In this document: one piece after another, positions 12,867 to 25,103 of the stretch
Numbering within the stretch: the first letter of the stretch is position 1
Layout of the letters: every line of letters starts with the position of its first letter
NCBI GenBank assembly: GCA_036936605.1
Contig: JAUPFV010000004.1
Coordinates: 137,091,473-137,155,472, forward strand
From: Limnanthes douglasii subsp. nivea
Lineage: Eukaryota > Streptophyta > Magnoliopsida > Brassicales > Limnanthaceae
Direction of reading: 5' to 3'
DNA length: 64,000 nucleotides
Program-made: the position numbers and the translations under genes
The notes under the pieces: model-generated
Told to the model about the DNA's origin: nothing
Seen by the model: the letters and a program-made list of their open reading frames with translations, nothing else
The model's database searches: none

Positions 12867-13054
12867 CTGTTTAAAGTATAATAAATTAGTAAAATTTAAT
12901 ATGATCCAATTCAAGTTCTCATTACAGTCACAAATAACCGCACATTAACAACTAATATACAATAAATAATCTGACAAAGTCTAGACCAGAGGTCCAGTCT
13001 AAGTCGATCATTCATATAGCCTTAAAATGTAAATTGTCTAAATTGTTTGTAACC

Positions 13055-13735
13055 ATGTGTTAATACCAATAATAAATTTTGGATTCTATATAATCAAGAT
13101 TATAATGTGAACACATTACCAACCATGACCAATTCATTCACATAAAGTTGAGCCATTTCTCTTGTAACAAAGAGGTGTTGGTCATCATATTTTATGCCAA
13201 ATGAAGTTGGCAATAAATATTTGATCTTAGGAACATTTTTATCACCAACAAGAATGGTTGTTGGTTGGTGACTTTAATCTCATCCTCAATACAAATAAAT
13301 AATTAACATGCTCAACCATTGAATTTAGGGACATAAATGATTTCAATGACATGATTTCAGATTGCAACTCAGATATCTTTGATATTTTGGATCTAATTAC
13401 ACTTCGTCCAACAACCACAAATGAAAGCGTCTCGACAGAGTGCTTCATAATACAGCATGGAGTGACTATTTTGACTCTAAAAAGGTGAAGCATTTTGCTA
13501 GAATTGGCTCATATCATTCACGTTTGTTTATGTTTATGTTCTATCTTACCAACTTTCCTAAACCTTCTTTTAAATTTCAGAATATGTGGCTCATTCATCA
13601 TGATTTTATCAAAACTATTGATTCTAATTGGCGGTTCATATATATGGTAATATCATATATGTGTTCTAGTCCAAATTGAAAAGGCTCAAGCATCACCTTA
13701 AAAATTGATTAAGATAATCTTATTATGGAAAATCT
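13055..13735 (+). pseudogene. LINE ORF2 endonuclease fragment inside the CACTA remnant
   Basis: Plus-strand frames correspond to the second half of a plant L1-type apurinic endonuclease: a GSNYTWSNN-like motif and RLDRLLHNTAWSDYF, then RIGSYHSRLFMF (consensus SDHSPLLI) and PKPSFKFQNMWLIHHDF (consensus KPFKFFNMWxxHPxF). The catalytic Asp-His of SDH is replaced by SYH. It is closely similar to 28085-28745, with which it shares both the start near a TAATACCAA sequence and the stop codons. No reverse transcriptase follows. Confidence 0.75.
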
Positions 13736-13989
13736 ACTTAATACATAGGAAACAAAAAAAACTATAATTCAACAATAATAAAAGTAAAACTCAAACCACA
13801 TCATATTACTTCAATATTCACTATTATAAATCATAGACTTGCATACAAGACAAACAACTTACTCACATAGATTCAATCATTTCAAAAATAAATATATGAT
13901 TACTAACCAAGATCGTATATCATAATTCAAATTATTTAACTTATTAGATTTAGCAATTAAGCATGCTTTAAGACTAAAGCTAAAATTAA

Positions 13990-14560
13990 CAATTACAATC
14001 TATATCTCCCATACTATAACCATATACAAACAATTTCATAATAAACCAAAATATTTGTTTAATAAATTGCACACACATCATATTTGAAGATCAAATCTAA
14101 GATCAAATATAACAAATATAACAAATATACCATCTAAATATTCTTAAAATCACGAAGATGATTGATAAATCCTAAATCTAAACATGCATAAGAAATCATT
14201 CGATCAACAACTACACGATCTCGAAAACAAAAACTAAAATGGTAAGAATTATACATGCATAAACAATATCACAAAATAGATTAATCACAAATAGTAACAA
14301 AAAGAGCGAAGATCGAGATTATTCCAATAAATCCAAAAAACTTTAACATAATTGTAGCTCTAAAAACAGAAGAAAACTGAATCCAAACGGTTTTACACCA
14401 AAAACCTATCAAAAGAGAGTAAAAAGAGACAGACGGCAAAGAGAAAATTGTCACAGTTTCGTATAGATCTTGAGAACAGAAATGCATGAAGATAGATAGA
14501 GAAATCGGAATCGGAAACCTAATTGGTAGGGAAAAAAGTTAGAGAGAAAAGAAAGGTTGG
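13990..14560 (-). other. Leader-like sequence resembling a plant gene 5' UTR and first intron
   Basis: Read on the minus strand, this starts with a pyrimidine-rich leader (CTTTTCTCTCTAAC at about 14555, then TCTCTATCTATCTTC) and continues into T-rich sequence with GAGATCGTGTAGTTGTTGATCG and GATTTAGGATT motifs, the texture of plant leader introns. A 68-codon minus frame (14281-14487) with a hydrophobic C-terminal stretch lies in it. It is upstream of, and on the same strand as, the pyruvate kinase exon, so both may come from one captured gene. This is inference from composition. Confidence 0.3.
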
Positions 14561-14954
14561 TGTCAAGTTGGGAATGATATTCGATTTTTATTTGTGTATT
14601 AAGTTTGCGTTATAATAAACTGGACCGATTTTAATTGGGTTGAAAATTTTGGTAAACAACAATCGGCAAACATGGTCACTTTCAATTTTAGTAAAACATT
14701 TGGGAAAAAAAAGAAACAGTCAACTTAAATTGACCAAATCATTTCAATTTTTTTAAAAACCTTTCAAACAAATGCGTTATTAACCCGTTTCAACATAACC
14801 TAATTTACAACCAAACAAAACGCTTATTGCAAATCCGTTGTAAAAAATGTTCTGATTTTCATTAAATGGATCGAAACAGGTTCGGTTGTAAATATGTTAT
14901 AAATAAGTTGCTATTGACAACCGATCCGTCACCAAAAAATTAAAATTATAAAAG

Positions 14955-15325
14955 ACAATTGATCCAATAATGTAGCATCCGATAAAATAAAATATTCTCT
15001 CTCAAATTACATTTCCGGATGAGATAAACTCAACCAAAATATTGCTAAGTGAAATTGATATTAAACAAATTAATAAAATCGAAAGGTAACAAGAGGTCCC
15101 AAACTACCTATCCAAATCCAAACGCTATTTAGATATATCCATAATTTGTGCATATTTTCTTTTTATAGAATTTCACTCTTCCCTATATTGCTTTTCAAAT
15201 ATATAAATAATATTTTCATTTAATTTCTTCTATTTTAAGAAAAGTTAATTTAATTTATTTATTGTCATGACTATCAGTAAACGCGTGACTTTATAAACTA
15301 ATATTTTAATAATCAGAGTAAATGT
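14955..15325. repeat. Diverged 360-bp repeat, copy B
   Basis: Related to 9655-9990: GATGAGATAAACTCAACCAAAATATTGCTAAG, ATCCAAxxxGCTATTTAGAT, TGTCATGACTATCAGTAAAC and GTGACTTTATAAA all have counterparts in the same order there. The two copies flank the CACTA-like segment as direct repeats. Confidence 0.55.
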
Positions 15326-16399
15326 TAGAAAATAAAACAATAAGTTGGAAATACTTTTGTGTAATATATATAATCTTGACTTTTGACTTTGTTTCAAAAT
15401 GAAGAAAGTAACAAAAAGGTTCAGCCATCTGGTTTTATACGTGTGAATGGTTATAGAAAAATGATAGTAATATGTTATTATAGTGAATAATTTGAATGGA
15501 TTGGATGACGGAAAATAATCTAATACAAAATAGTATTGGTCGGAAGATGGACACGTGTTTCGAGTATCTCACACGCACCTAATCTGTATTGAAAATGAAA
15601 GAAGATCTTTGTTAGGGAACTATTTTATTAATTTTGCTGGATTCTTGGCTACTCTCTCAATCGTGTACATGTTGGTCCAACCACATAACGCTCTCGACCT
15701 TACTTGCATGCCTATCTCTCTTTTACTAAAATAGTAGTAGTAATAGAAAAGTTGTTTCATTTTTCCTGAATAAGAGACTAGGGTGCAAACCTAAAACCGT
15801 TTCTAAAGTACTCTTTAGTTTTTTAATACGGTGTTTCATACGTTTTTTTTTTCTGTGAAAAATTGAATGATATAGGTTGCTATCGGAGCTATCAAATGAA
15901 GTTTTGTCACCAGGGACCGGAATATTCGGTTCATAAATACGGCGGTTAGTATTAAAATCCATAGTTTATGTAACGAAACTTCTGTATAAATCAATTTATT
16001 ATGTTATACAAATTTAATTTAATTATTATTAAAAAAATTAATTTTTAATTTTAGAGATGGATTATTATCTTTTTTACTGTGCATTTTTTTGTTTGTCATT
16101 TATTATTTGCACAAAAATCTACTTATTTGACATTTTAGATAAATATTTTAATTTATTTTATTTGGATTTGGATCTGGATTCGCATATTAAATTGAGGTCG
16201 TTTGTAGACGGTTGGCTAACGACAAATATTTTTTCGAAAACTTAATAAATCACGTGTTTCGTAGGTTAAAGACATTAGTCTATCTAAAAATGAGGCACGG
16301 TGAATCTCACGCATGATTATTATTATGATCAAGACGTTACAACTACTATTAAAACATATGATGTAATGACATTTGGTGGAGGTTATCAGACGCTAGGGG
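15326..16399. other. No recognised gene
   Basis: Contains a 78-codon minus frame (15726-15962) with a basic stretch (RKKKRMKHRIKKLKS) and a hydrophobic C-terminus, and a 62-codon plus frame (16057-16245) rich in F, Y and L. Neither matches a family I know, and neither has supporting context. Both could be chance frames. Confidence 0.35.
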
Positions 16400-17640
16400 T
16401 GAGTAGTCGCACTTGAACGAAAACTGATGTCATTCCCTCATGTGCATTCGAAAATCGACGGTTGGGACATATCTTGCTCTGAAGAAGGTGGTGATATCTT
16501 GAATTTTCACTCATCTCTTCGCAAGCTCACACTACTAATTTCTTGTATCATTTTACAAGCAATGACTCTCATTCCTCGAGACTGCACTGGTTAACTTCCA
16601 CTTGGCTCCGGAACCGACACCAGGGTGAGAAAGTGAAGACACCACCAAATTTGATCCATGTTATCGATGAGATCGAGAGTATCGTATTTCATTCATGAAT
16701 GACAAACATGGGTGCATGTGTCATGAAGAATCAGGCCGGACAACCCTACACCATCCTCAAATATTGAGATTATTGTATCAGATGAAGGGTAAGAGACGAC
16801 AACCGCACAACTGGCAAACCTAACTTATTCGACTAACATGTCTTAATATCCCAGGGTGCGGCCCAACCGCAGCAAAGTGTCAGTGCGAACCTTCTTGCAT
16901 CAAATCAATTCTATGGGGCGGAACATAATAGTTATATTGAGGAAAAACGTTTTACCATCTGTTTCTGCATTAGTATCAAGGTGGCCTACAACCTTGGGGC
17001 AACTAATACCAAAGTATGAACCATAAGGGGCTCACGTTTCAACCATGAAGCTAATACAAAACAACTTCACCTCAAAAGAGCGCCTTTACCGATCCGGACC
17101 CCAATTCTCCAATATATGTTACACTACCAACAAAATTATATTTTAGTATGTTGTCGGGGGACGGGTCGAACATCACCTAATGGCCAGTTCAAATTTACCG
17201 TTGATATATGAGGTTATTTACTAAGAGCTTCCTTCTGAATTTTAACCTATCCAAAATGGACAAGTATGATGGTGCATGAGCATCTGATAATCAAATTGAT
17301 CATTTCAAGAACGATAAGCTTTATATAGCGACGAAGATTGTTTTCTCAAATTATTTTGATAGAAAATGCGTTAAATTGGTTTAACCAACTTCTGATGGGG
17401 TCTTTTTCTACTTTTTACCAACTATAATCAAGTTGTAGAGATCAGTTTATCATCAGTTAGGTAACTAAAGAAGATGTAGATTATTTAAGACACTCTAAAC
17501 AAGAACAAAAGAAGATCTCGCATGATTATACTCATCATTTTATGGATACACTTGGTGGATTAAAAGGTTATAACGAGGTCATATTATTGGTGACATTCAA
17601 TCAACATTTGATACCATTTATTATATAAGAATAGTTAATT
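16400..17640 (+). pseudogene. Ty3/gypsy gag relic, + strand
   Basis: The most convincing part is 17240-17610. Plus frames read LNMAKYDG-like sequence, then ENALNWFNQLLMGSFSTFYQL and DQFIISQVTKEDVDYLRHSK, matching the gypsy Gag pattern GNALNWFxxLPxGSIxTFEQLxxxFxxQF, with KQEQKKISHDYTHHFM matching KQ-xEESLRDYxxRF. Upstream, 16560-17200 could be the Gag N-terminal part (QPQQSVSANLLASNQFYG). It is truncated at about 17640, where a minus-strand gypsy pol begins. Confidence 0.65.
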
Positions 17641-17649
17641 AAAAATAAA

Positions 17650-19320
17650 TCTTTATTTTTTAGGATATTTTACCGCAAGTTGAGTCACATACAAAGGTAC
17701 AGCGATTAATGTTGCACCATAATCTTTCAGCAAACCGTTAACTCACAGTAATCATGCAATGGAAGCTTTGTATTCAGCTCTATTGTTCGGAGCGAAGAAG
17801 TCAAACTTAATGACTTGTGTCAGAATTTCTCATGTTAGAGATATACATTTTATTTGTACGTCGGAACCCTATTGTTTCTCCCCCATCATTTTTCACTTAC
17901 CATGTGGGTTATGTTTGTTCTTTCGAAGTATAGGTCGTTTAAACGGGAATTCGATAAGAAAATCTATCAAGGGTTGCACCTTAAATGCGATCTAGATTCA
18001 TACTGAATGTCATAGTCTTCTAGTTCGACGAATTGTTTTGTTACTCATCTTGAAATATCTGAATTTTGCATGTAGTTGCTTAACGGAAATAAGGTTTGGA
18101 CGATGATGATATGAGCTTAAAAGTGAGATCTCATATTTCTTGTTGCCACCACGATCATTAAGGAAAACTTCTTCAGCTTCAGATATCTAGTTTCAACGTT
18201 TAGTAAACATTTACTTACGTATTATATCATCTTAAACTCTGCCCCTTCTTCTCATGTTAGTTTGAGACTAACAGTTTAATCCAAGATACAAATATAAAGA
18301 CTCTCATTGCTTTGGCTCGATCAATATTTTTGGAGATTCAAAAAAATTATTTATATTGTGGAATTTTTTTTACAAGTTGGTGTCCATCTAAATTTCCTCA
18401 CTCCTCTCAAAACTTGGAATAATAGCTTACACTTATCAAAAATACTTTGAGATGAATATGTTGAGATATGCCAATCTTTCAATAAGAATTTGCACTACTT
18501 TAATATTCTTTTTAAGAGTAATCGCTGCTAAGTTGCCCAATTACGTGAGGTATACTTCAAGGTTTTTTTTGTTGAAAATGTAGCCCGATAATTTTCTCAT
18601 TCAAATTCGAAAGGTATATATTTTGGATTTAGCTTTAAGTTGACATTTTGTAGATTTGTGAAGGTTTTAGGTAAATCAGCTACGTGTTTTTCATTTTCTT
18701 TGCTTGTGACTAATATGCCATATATATAAGTTTGTAAGTTTATTCATTTTGGGTTTAAAAATCTTATTCAATTGTTAATAGGTTGACCCTACATTTTTAA
18801 GCCGAATGATATTATCTTTTAAAAAAGGCCAATTTTGGTTATAAACGTTGTATACTCCTCTTTGTCCTTGTGCATTTGAATTTTATTATATCCAAAGTAA
18901 GCTTTAATAAAAGATAAAATTCGGTTACCAGAAATAGTATCTAGTAGTTGATCGGTTTGTGGCAACAGCAAAAGATCTTTTGGGAGGTCGTGTTAAGGTC
19001 CTTGAAGTATATGCATATTCAATAGTTATCATTCTTTTATTCACTAGCACCAGATTTTACATCCATACTCTATAGATAGCCTCCTAAATATGTTTGATGG
19101 TGGTCAATTTATCCTCCTCTTGATCGTATTTTGGTTTGATTGGCTGAAGGTTCGGGTTGATGGATAAATTGTGGCAAATTAATTTGGTCAGAACTCTTGT
19201 AACGTCATGAGAATTCAAAGAAAATAAATCAGTATTATATAGTAAAAAGCGTAGAATGTTTTGAATGACGACCGTATGGATATCCTTACCGAGTTTAAGA
19301 TTTTTTTTACCATTCATCCA
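17650..19320 (-). pseudogene. Gypsy reverse transcriptase-RNase H relic
   Basis: At 19084-19317 the minus frame TKLICHNLSINPNLQPIKPK matches the linker before gypsy RT (PKVICHxLxIDPxxKPVxQK). RT traces follow on the minus strand down to about 18400, including SQAKKMKNT after a worn YVDDM region, and a GKxxG-type stretch. RNase H traces (LDGHQLVKKIPQYKQFF, RAKAMRVFIFVSW) lie at 18250-18400 and again to about 17700. Stops are frequent in every frame, so it is long dead. Confidence 0.65.
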
Positions 19321-21755
19321 GAAATTTTCTTTTTCTTCTCCATTTTATAATTTGGTTGGGTCTTTTGAAGATTGTTCATATCATCAAGAATGAACAGGTT
19401 CTTTGTTGGTCGCTATTGCATTTTTATTTTTATTTTTTGCGAGCTAAAGTTGTCGCGTAGCACTCTCTAGTAGCCCTTTGAGTTTCTCGAATGACTACTA
19501 TGTTTCTGTTAATTGGGTACTTCAGATATTGATAGATTGTAGTGATGACTGTGTGTATTTGATATAAACCAAGACGTCTTACAATCACATTGAATTATGC
19601 TGGAGCCTCTATTATTATAAAGAGGCAAATAAAACTTTTCTTGAATTCATGTATCCCAAGGACCACGTCCATGTTCAACTCACCCACTACTTGTGTATCT
19701 GCATACGTGAATACGGTATATATTCATTGTGAAGGGATTAAATTTTAAAATAATTCACAGCTTATCATATATTCGTTTAAACAAGATGTTAGTAGAGGTT
19801 TCAATATCAATAATTTCTCGTTTATCCTCCACGCTTGCGAATTCGATGTTGATAAGTATCACGTCACAATGGGGTTTTGATAAAGATTGGACATGAAATT
19901 TGGTAAAAGTGTGATGGTGTTTGTTTGTGGTGTTTTATTTCTAAATCTTCAGCATATAATTTTCTTGAACGATTAGTGATTCTTGAAAAATGCTTTCCTC
20001 CAGCAATGACACATATAGACTTTTTTATTTTAACCATGATCCAAGTACTATTTTGATTCTATTTTAAAGATGGCGTTGCTGTAAAGGATCTCCGTTCCTT
20101 AGTTCCTTCTTGCAGTTGTTTGTCTTGTCTTGCCGGTGGATCCGTGTTAGCCTTGGCATCTCTGTGTTTATCTCTACTATTCTTGCTAACAAAATCTGAT
20201 AGCTTTCCCTCATCAAATATTTTTGGAACTTGGTCTTGCAACACCTAATAACATCATGTATATCGTCATACATCACTATAGAATTTACAATATTTGGACT
20301 TGACTATGTGTTTTCTGGGGTCATAAAATCTTTCCGATTTTTTATATCTGAGTATATCTTTAGTTCTATCGTAGATAACTTTAGAATAGGCCCTGCATCA
20401 GTCGTTCAGACTTTCAACTGTTATCATAGTTGTTGTACATATTGTTGTTATTGTTGCTTATGAACATTTTTTTATACCCTCTTCCTTGTTTAGGGTACTT
20501 TAGTTTTGTTGATTCTTTATGATGGGTTTTTTTGGTAGTGTCATAAAAATGATGAAAATCAACTTGCACCACTGATAATGGTGATTTCGCGTAAACCGTT
20601 GGGGTAGTCGTGTCTCCTTCTAATCTCATTTTTTATTCCATTTACCTTAATATGGTGTATTAAATGCACTAATAGGTTATCGAAAACATTTATTTTGTTT
20701 TTCAATACAATCCAAAAGCTCATCTTTGGTTTCAAAAAAGTTTTACATGTATGCTCGCTCTTATTAGGTATTTTTTTCAATATATGATATAGTTTGCTTC
20801 TCCTTTTATAATTTTGGAGCCAATGTAGTGGTTTTAGGAAGTCACCCGCAATATATTAAAAGTTATAATATTATTTATAGATAGACTCTTTAACCATGTA
20901 AGGGTACTACATTTGAGATTCATGACAAATTCTTTGCACCTTATAATCTTTGAGGTATCTCAGCATCTCACTCTTGAAATTTATCCGCATAGTGGTATGT
21001 ATTGTATTTACTAGCGGATTTATTTATCTTAATGGTGTTAAAGAAAAGTGGTAGCACTTCGCGTTATATTTCTGGAACCGGAAAGAATTCATATTGTGTG
21101 TTTTTATCATAGTTTTTGTAAAAAATAATAGGTATATTTATGTTTACCTATCCAAGACAGGGTGGTGGTGGTGGTCGAGCTACTTTTTTTTACCGGCCAA
21201 ATCCCTATTGTTATATGGAGAATTTTCGTAGTGGCCATCGACATAGTACCATATCGTTGGTTGTATGGTAGGGTAGTATCATTGTGGGGATTGTTATCTT
21301 ATATAAGCTGAAAAAGACTCAGATGGATGGTGGTCGTTGATTATCGTCGAAGTTGGTAGGTATACTGGTTGTATATTTGGTAAGATGAAGATGCAGTTGA
21401 ATAATATTGTGGATGTGGTGGATGTATGCGAATCATTAAATATTATTAATTAGCGAGATCTACTCCTGGCTGGGTCGTTGGGGCCTGATAGTTGTTATGG
21501 TAGTCTTTTTTACGTATACCTGGTGGAGGTAATCCAAACTATTAGAGAACCTATTGCTACTACTAGACTCTTGGTTAATTCTGGATAGTTGTTGTTGATC
21601 CTGAAAAGTTTATGGTGGTGGATGGATGCTTTGATAGTTTTTTCCGAATGAGGAGGCTTACGGTCATAACTGTTTTTTCTTCCTTCCGTTATCAGGTGTT
21701 GGTTGATCCATTTGGTCATGCCCTTCTCTTCATTTTCCACTAATCTCTTTTGAAC
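19155..21755 (-). repeat. gag-protease unit, copy A
   Basis: First of two tandem units of about 2.6 kb. On the minus strand it holds gag remnants (for example 20414-20629, 20559-20780 and 21510-21740) and a protease trace at 19440-19880: IDIETPTNILF in place of the gypsy LIDTGSSANILF active site, then PAQFNVIVRRLG (consensus SYNVILGRP) and TRECYATTLARKK, the usual end of this domain. Anchors such as CACTCTCTAGTAGCCCTTTGA recur in copy B about 2,596 bp to the right. Confidence 0.8.
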
Positions 21756-24345
21756 TTAGTGTTGATGGATAACTTGTGGTAAATTAATTCGGTCGATAAT
21801 ATTGTAATGTGATGAGAATTCAAGGAAAATAAGTCAAGATCATATAGTAAAAGGCTTATAAGTATGTGCATGACGACTATATGGATATCTTTACTGAGTT
21901 TAAGATTTTCTCACCTTTTCAGACACTTTCTATTTATTCTTCATTTTCTAATTCGGTGGGGCTTTACGAGGATTGTTGATATCATCAATAACAAACAAAT
22001 TTCCCGCTAGTTGCTATTGCATTTTTTTTCTTTTCCCAACTAAAGTTGTCGTGTAGCACTCTCTAGTAGCCCTTTGATTTTACCGGATGACTACTATGTT
22101 TTTGTTAATTGTGTACTTCATATATTGATGGATTTTAGTGATGATCACGTTCATTTGATACAAACATGGAGCCTTATAATCACGTTGTATTATGATGGAT
22201 CATATACCACGTCCATGTTCAACTCACCCACTACTTGTGTATCTGCATCTGTGAATCCTATTAATATTTGTCGTGAATGGATTAATTCTAGAATACCTCA
22301 CATCTTATTGTATATTGTCTTAAACAAGATGTTAGTATATGTTTCAATATCGAGCATTGCTCTTTTCACCTCCACGCCTACGAATTCAAGGTTGATAAGT
22401 ATCACGTCACTATGGGGGTCTCATATTCTTCTTAGATCCTCATTAGAGAATGCGAAGATTGGATATGGGTTTCGGTACAAGTGTGATGGTGTTTTTTCGT
22501 GGTGTTTTATTTTTAAACCTTCAATATATAATTTTCTCGAACGATCGGTGATTCTTGAAAAAGGAGTTTCTCTAGCAATGACACATATACATTTCTAATT
22601 TATCTATTATCCAAGTACTATTATACTTCTATTTTAAAATGGTGTTGCTGCAAAGGCGTTCAATTCCTCACTTTGTTATTGCACTTGTTTGTCTTGTCTT
22701 GTTGGAGGATCCGTGTTAGATTTGGCATCTCTGTGTTCGTTTTCATTATTCTTATTAATAAAATCCGATAGCCTTCCCTCATTAAATATATTTAAAACTT
22801 GGTCCCGCAACACCTAATAATCCCATGTATATTGTCATACATCGCTATAAAATTTGCAATATTTGGGCTTGACTATGTTTTTTCTTGGGTCATAAAATCT
22901 TTTTGGTTTTCGATATATTAGTATATCTTTAGTTCTATCATAGATAAATCTGATGCTCTTAGTTAATTTAATGAATGGGTCTCGCGTAGGTTGTTCAGAC
23001 TTTCAATTTCTATCATAGTTGTTGTACCTATTGTTTTTATTGTTGCTTATGAACATTCATTTATACCATCTTCATTGGTTGGGGTACTTCGGCTTCGTTG
23101 ATTCTATGTGATGTTTCTTTTGGTAGTGTCATAAAAATGATTGAAATCAACTTGCGCCACATATAGTGGTGATTTCGAGTAAACCGTTGAGGTAGTCGTG
23201 TCTCCTTCTAATCTCACTTTTTCATTTTGTCCGACTTAATATGGTGTTTAAAATGCAAAAATAGGTCATCAAAAACATTTATTTTCTTATTCGGGATAAT
23301 CCAAAGTTATTCTTTGGCTTCGATTTTTTTTTTCTGTGTATTCTCGCAAGCTCTCATTGTGTCTTTTCTTGCAATGGATGATATAATATGTCTCTTCTTT
23401 CATAGTTTTGGAGCCAATGTAGTGGTTTTAGAAAGTTGTCTGTAATATATTAAAAGTTTTAATACTACCCGTATGTAGAAATGTTGAACCATATAAGAGT
23501 ACTACTTTTGAGAGTCATGACGAATGTTTTGCACCTCATACTCTTTGGGGTATCTCAGTATTTCACTCTTGAAATTCTCCGTATAGTGGTATGTATTCCA
23601 TTTACTAGTGGATTTATCTATCTTATGGGTATTAAAGAAAGGTGGTATCAATTCGCGTTCTATTTTGGGAACCATAGGGAATTCATATTGCGCATTTTAT
23701 CAAAGTTTTTGTAAAAGATAATGGATTTATTTATGTTTACCTATTCTAAGACAGGGTGGCAATGGCAAAAATAGTTTCCTTTATCGGTCAAATCCTCATT
23801 GCTATATTCAGAAGGCGTGTATTGGCCATTGGAATAGTACCATGGTGTTGGTTGCATGGTAGGATTGTATCCCTTGTTGGGTGTTTTGTCTTATATAAGC
23901 TGAAGAAGACACAAATGGATGTTGGTCATTAATTGTTGTCGAAGTTGATGGGTATACCATTTTATTTGGGTAAGGTGAATATGTGGATGAATAGTATTGT
24001 GGATGTGGTGGATGTATGTGAATCATTGGATATTGCTAATTAACAAGATTTACTCTTGGTTGGGCCGTTAGAGCCTAATAGCTTTTATGGTAGTCTTTTT
24101 AACGTACACCTGATGAAGCTGATCCGAACTATTAGGGAACCTACTGATAAGGGTGGACCATTGGGTTAATTATGGATGGATGTTGTTGATCTTGAAAAGT
24201 TTACGATGGTGGATGGATGCTTTGATAGTTTTTTCCAAATGAGGAGGCATATGGTCATAGCTGTTTTTTCTTCCTTCCAGTTATCGGATGTTGGTTGATC
24301 CGTTCGGTCATACCTCTCTCTTCAATTTCCGCTTATGTCTGTTGA
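21756..24345 (-). repeat. gag-protease unit, copy B
   Basis: Second tandem unit, collinear with copy A from GATGGATAACTTGTGG at its left edge to GGTTGATCCGTTCGGTCAT at its right edge. A block of about 50 bp present in copy A at 19610-19665 is missing here near 22200. On the minus strand it has a proline/tyrosine-rich gag stretch (23808-24026: HPQYYSSTYSPYPN) and a protease trace (LDIETYTNILF, ADTQVVGELNMDVV). The long plus-strand open frame at 22074-22598 is only the reverse of this region. Confidence 0.8.
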
Positions 24346-24690
24346 TCTTAGGGTTTGGCTTCTTTTTTTCATTTTACATCTAAGGTTTTGGCGTGTGCTG
24401 CTCTTCCTAGATGATGTTTGATCTGACTTGCCGACATCCGTTTGACCTTGAAAGAAATAATAAATCTATTCGTGATCTCTTATTAACGATATCTAACCAT
24501 GTAGATTCCAGCGTCATCTCGTTCCTCTTCATTGTTTTCGGTTTTTACATAAAGCTTTTGATGTTAGATTTTACTTTCTGCTACGGAGTTCCATCTACTC
24601 TTCGCGTAATTGTTGGTTGCGGAACATTTTTAGCTATAATAGCATCGGTCACCGTTAAAGATATCTTCACTTAATTGTTTTTCTTTTTTC
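24346..24690 (-). pseudogene. Probable N-terminal gag part of the minus gypsy element
   Basis: A minus-strand region upstream of copy B, with charged sequence (for example RSRIDLLFLSRSNG) like the N-terminal part of gypsy Gag. It has no equivalent beyond copy A, so the duplication did not include it. The assignment is by position. Confidence 0.35.
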
Positions 24691-24950
24691 TTTTCATTTT
24701 GAAAAGGTCTTGATAGAGACCAAATACATATATTATAGTATATAGCTTATAAATGTTGGACATTGTAGCTAATTGCAGTATTAATATTGTTATAAATATT
24801 TGTTTTTTGTTTTTTATTATCTATTTCTATTTCTGGTGATTTAATTTTTGGGCGAATTTTTTAACTTGTCAGTTCAACAGATGCCAGCTATTCAATAAAT
24901 AAGGTCTTATGGATTGGATAATTTCTACTCTTATCCATTCATTATATGTC

Positions 24951-25103
24951 TAAAATTTTATTATATTGTCTGCAAAAGGTAGTCGAGTTGGTTGAGTAAG
25001 GTATGCTTGTGACCAAAGGTTATGGACCAGATTGAAGGTTTACCTTGTGCACACTTATTGCACTCTGAATAACGGTGGCGGGTTCCCTAAAATTTTTTAT
25101 ATT
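24951..25103 (+). mobile_element. tRNA-derived SINE, internally deleted copy
   Basis: Starts with the A-box region (GGTAGTCGAGTTGGTTGAG), then jumps to the SINE 3' body (GGTTTACCTTGTGCACACTT...GGCGGGTTCCCT). It lacks the B-box and the middle. Near-identical 16-17 bp flanks (TAAAATTTTATTATATT at 24951-24967 and TAAAATTTTTTATATT at 25088-25103) look like a target duplication. Same family as 58281-58511. Confidence 0.75.

Larger units (their letters stand above)
10024..14945. mobile_element. CACTA-like DNA transposon remnant carrying gene fragments
   Basis: The left end reads CACTACTAGAGAAATTGG, a typical En/Spm (CACTA) terminus, followed by subterminal motifs such as ACAACGATTTG, AACCCGTTACAA and TTGCAACGAGTTTGCAA. 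Related inverted motifs (GCAAATCCGTTGTAAA, CAACCGATCCGTC, GGTTCGGTTGTAAA) crowd the last 200 bp at 14760-14935. The right terminal CACTA itself is no longer visible, so the right border is approximate. I recognise no TNPD/TNPA transposase; a 64-codon minus frame at 10167-10361 is unassigned. Inside lie a pyruvate kinase exon, a LINE fragment and a leader-like sequence. Confidence 0.6.
17650..24690 (-). mobile_element. Ty3/gypsy element, - strand, with duplicated gag-protease
   Basis: Read on the minus strand from right to left: gag start (24690-24350), gag-protease copy B (24345-21756), gag-protease copy A (21755-19155), then the pre-RT linker, reverse transcriptase and RNase H (19320-17650). 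The RT-RNase H order without a preceding integrase identifies gypsy. No LTR or integrase is seen at the left end, where the element is cut at 17640. All frames carry many stops. Confidence 0.75.

Noticed and set aside
15726..15962. Possible small basic protein
   Set aside because: No family match, no promoter or neighbour context, and a length expected by chance in AT-rich DNA.
22074..22598. 174-codon plus-strand open frame, among the longest in the window
   Set aside because: It is antisense to the minus-strand gypsy gag-protease copy B, whose motifs explain the sequence. No plus-strand motif supports a protein.
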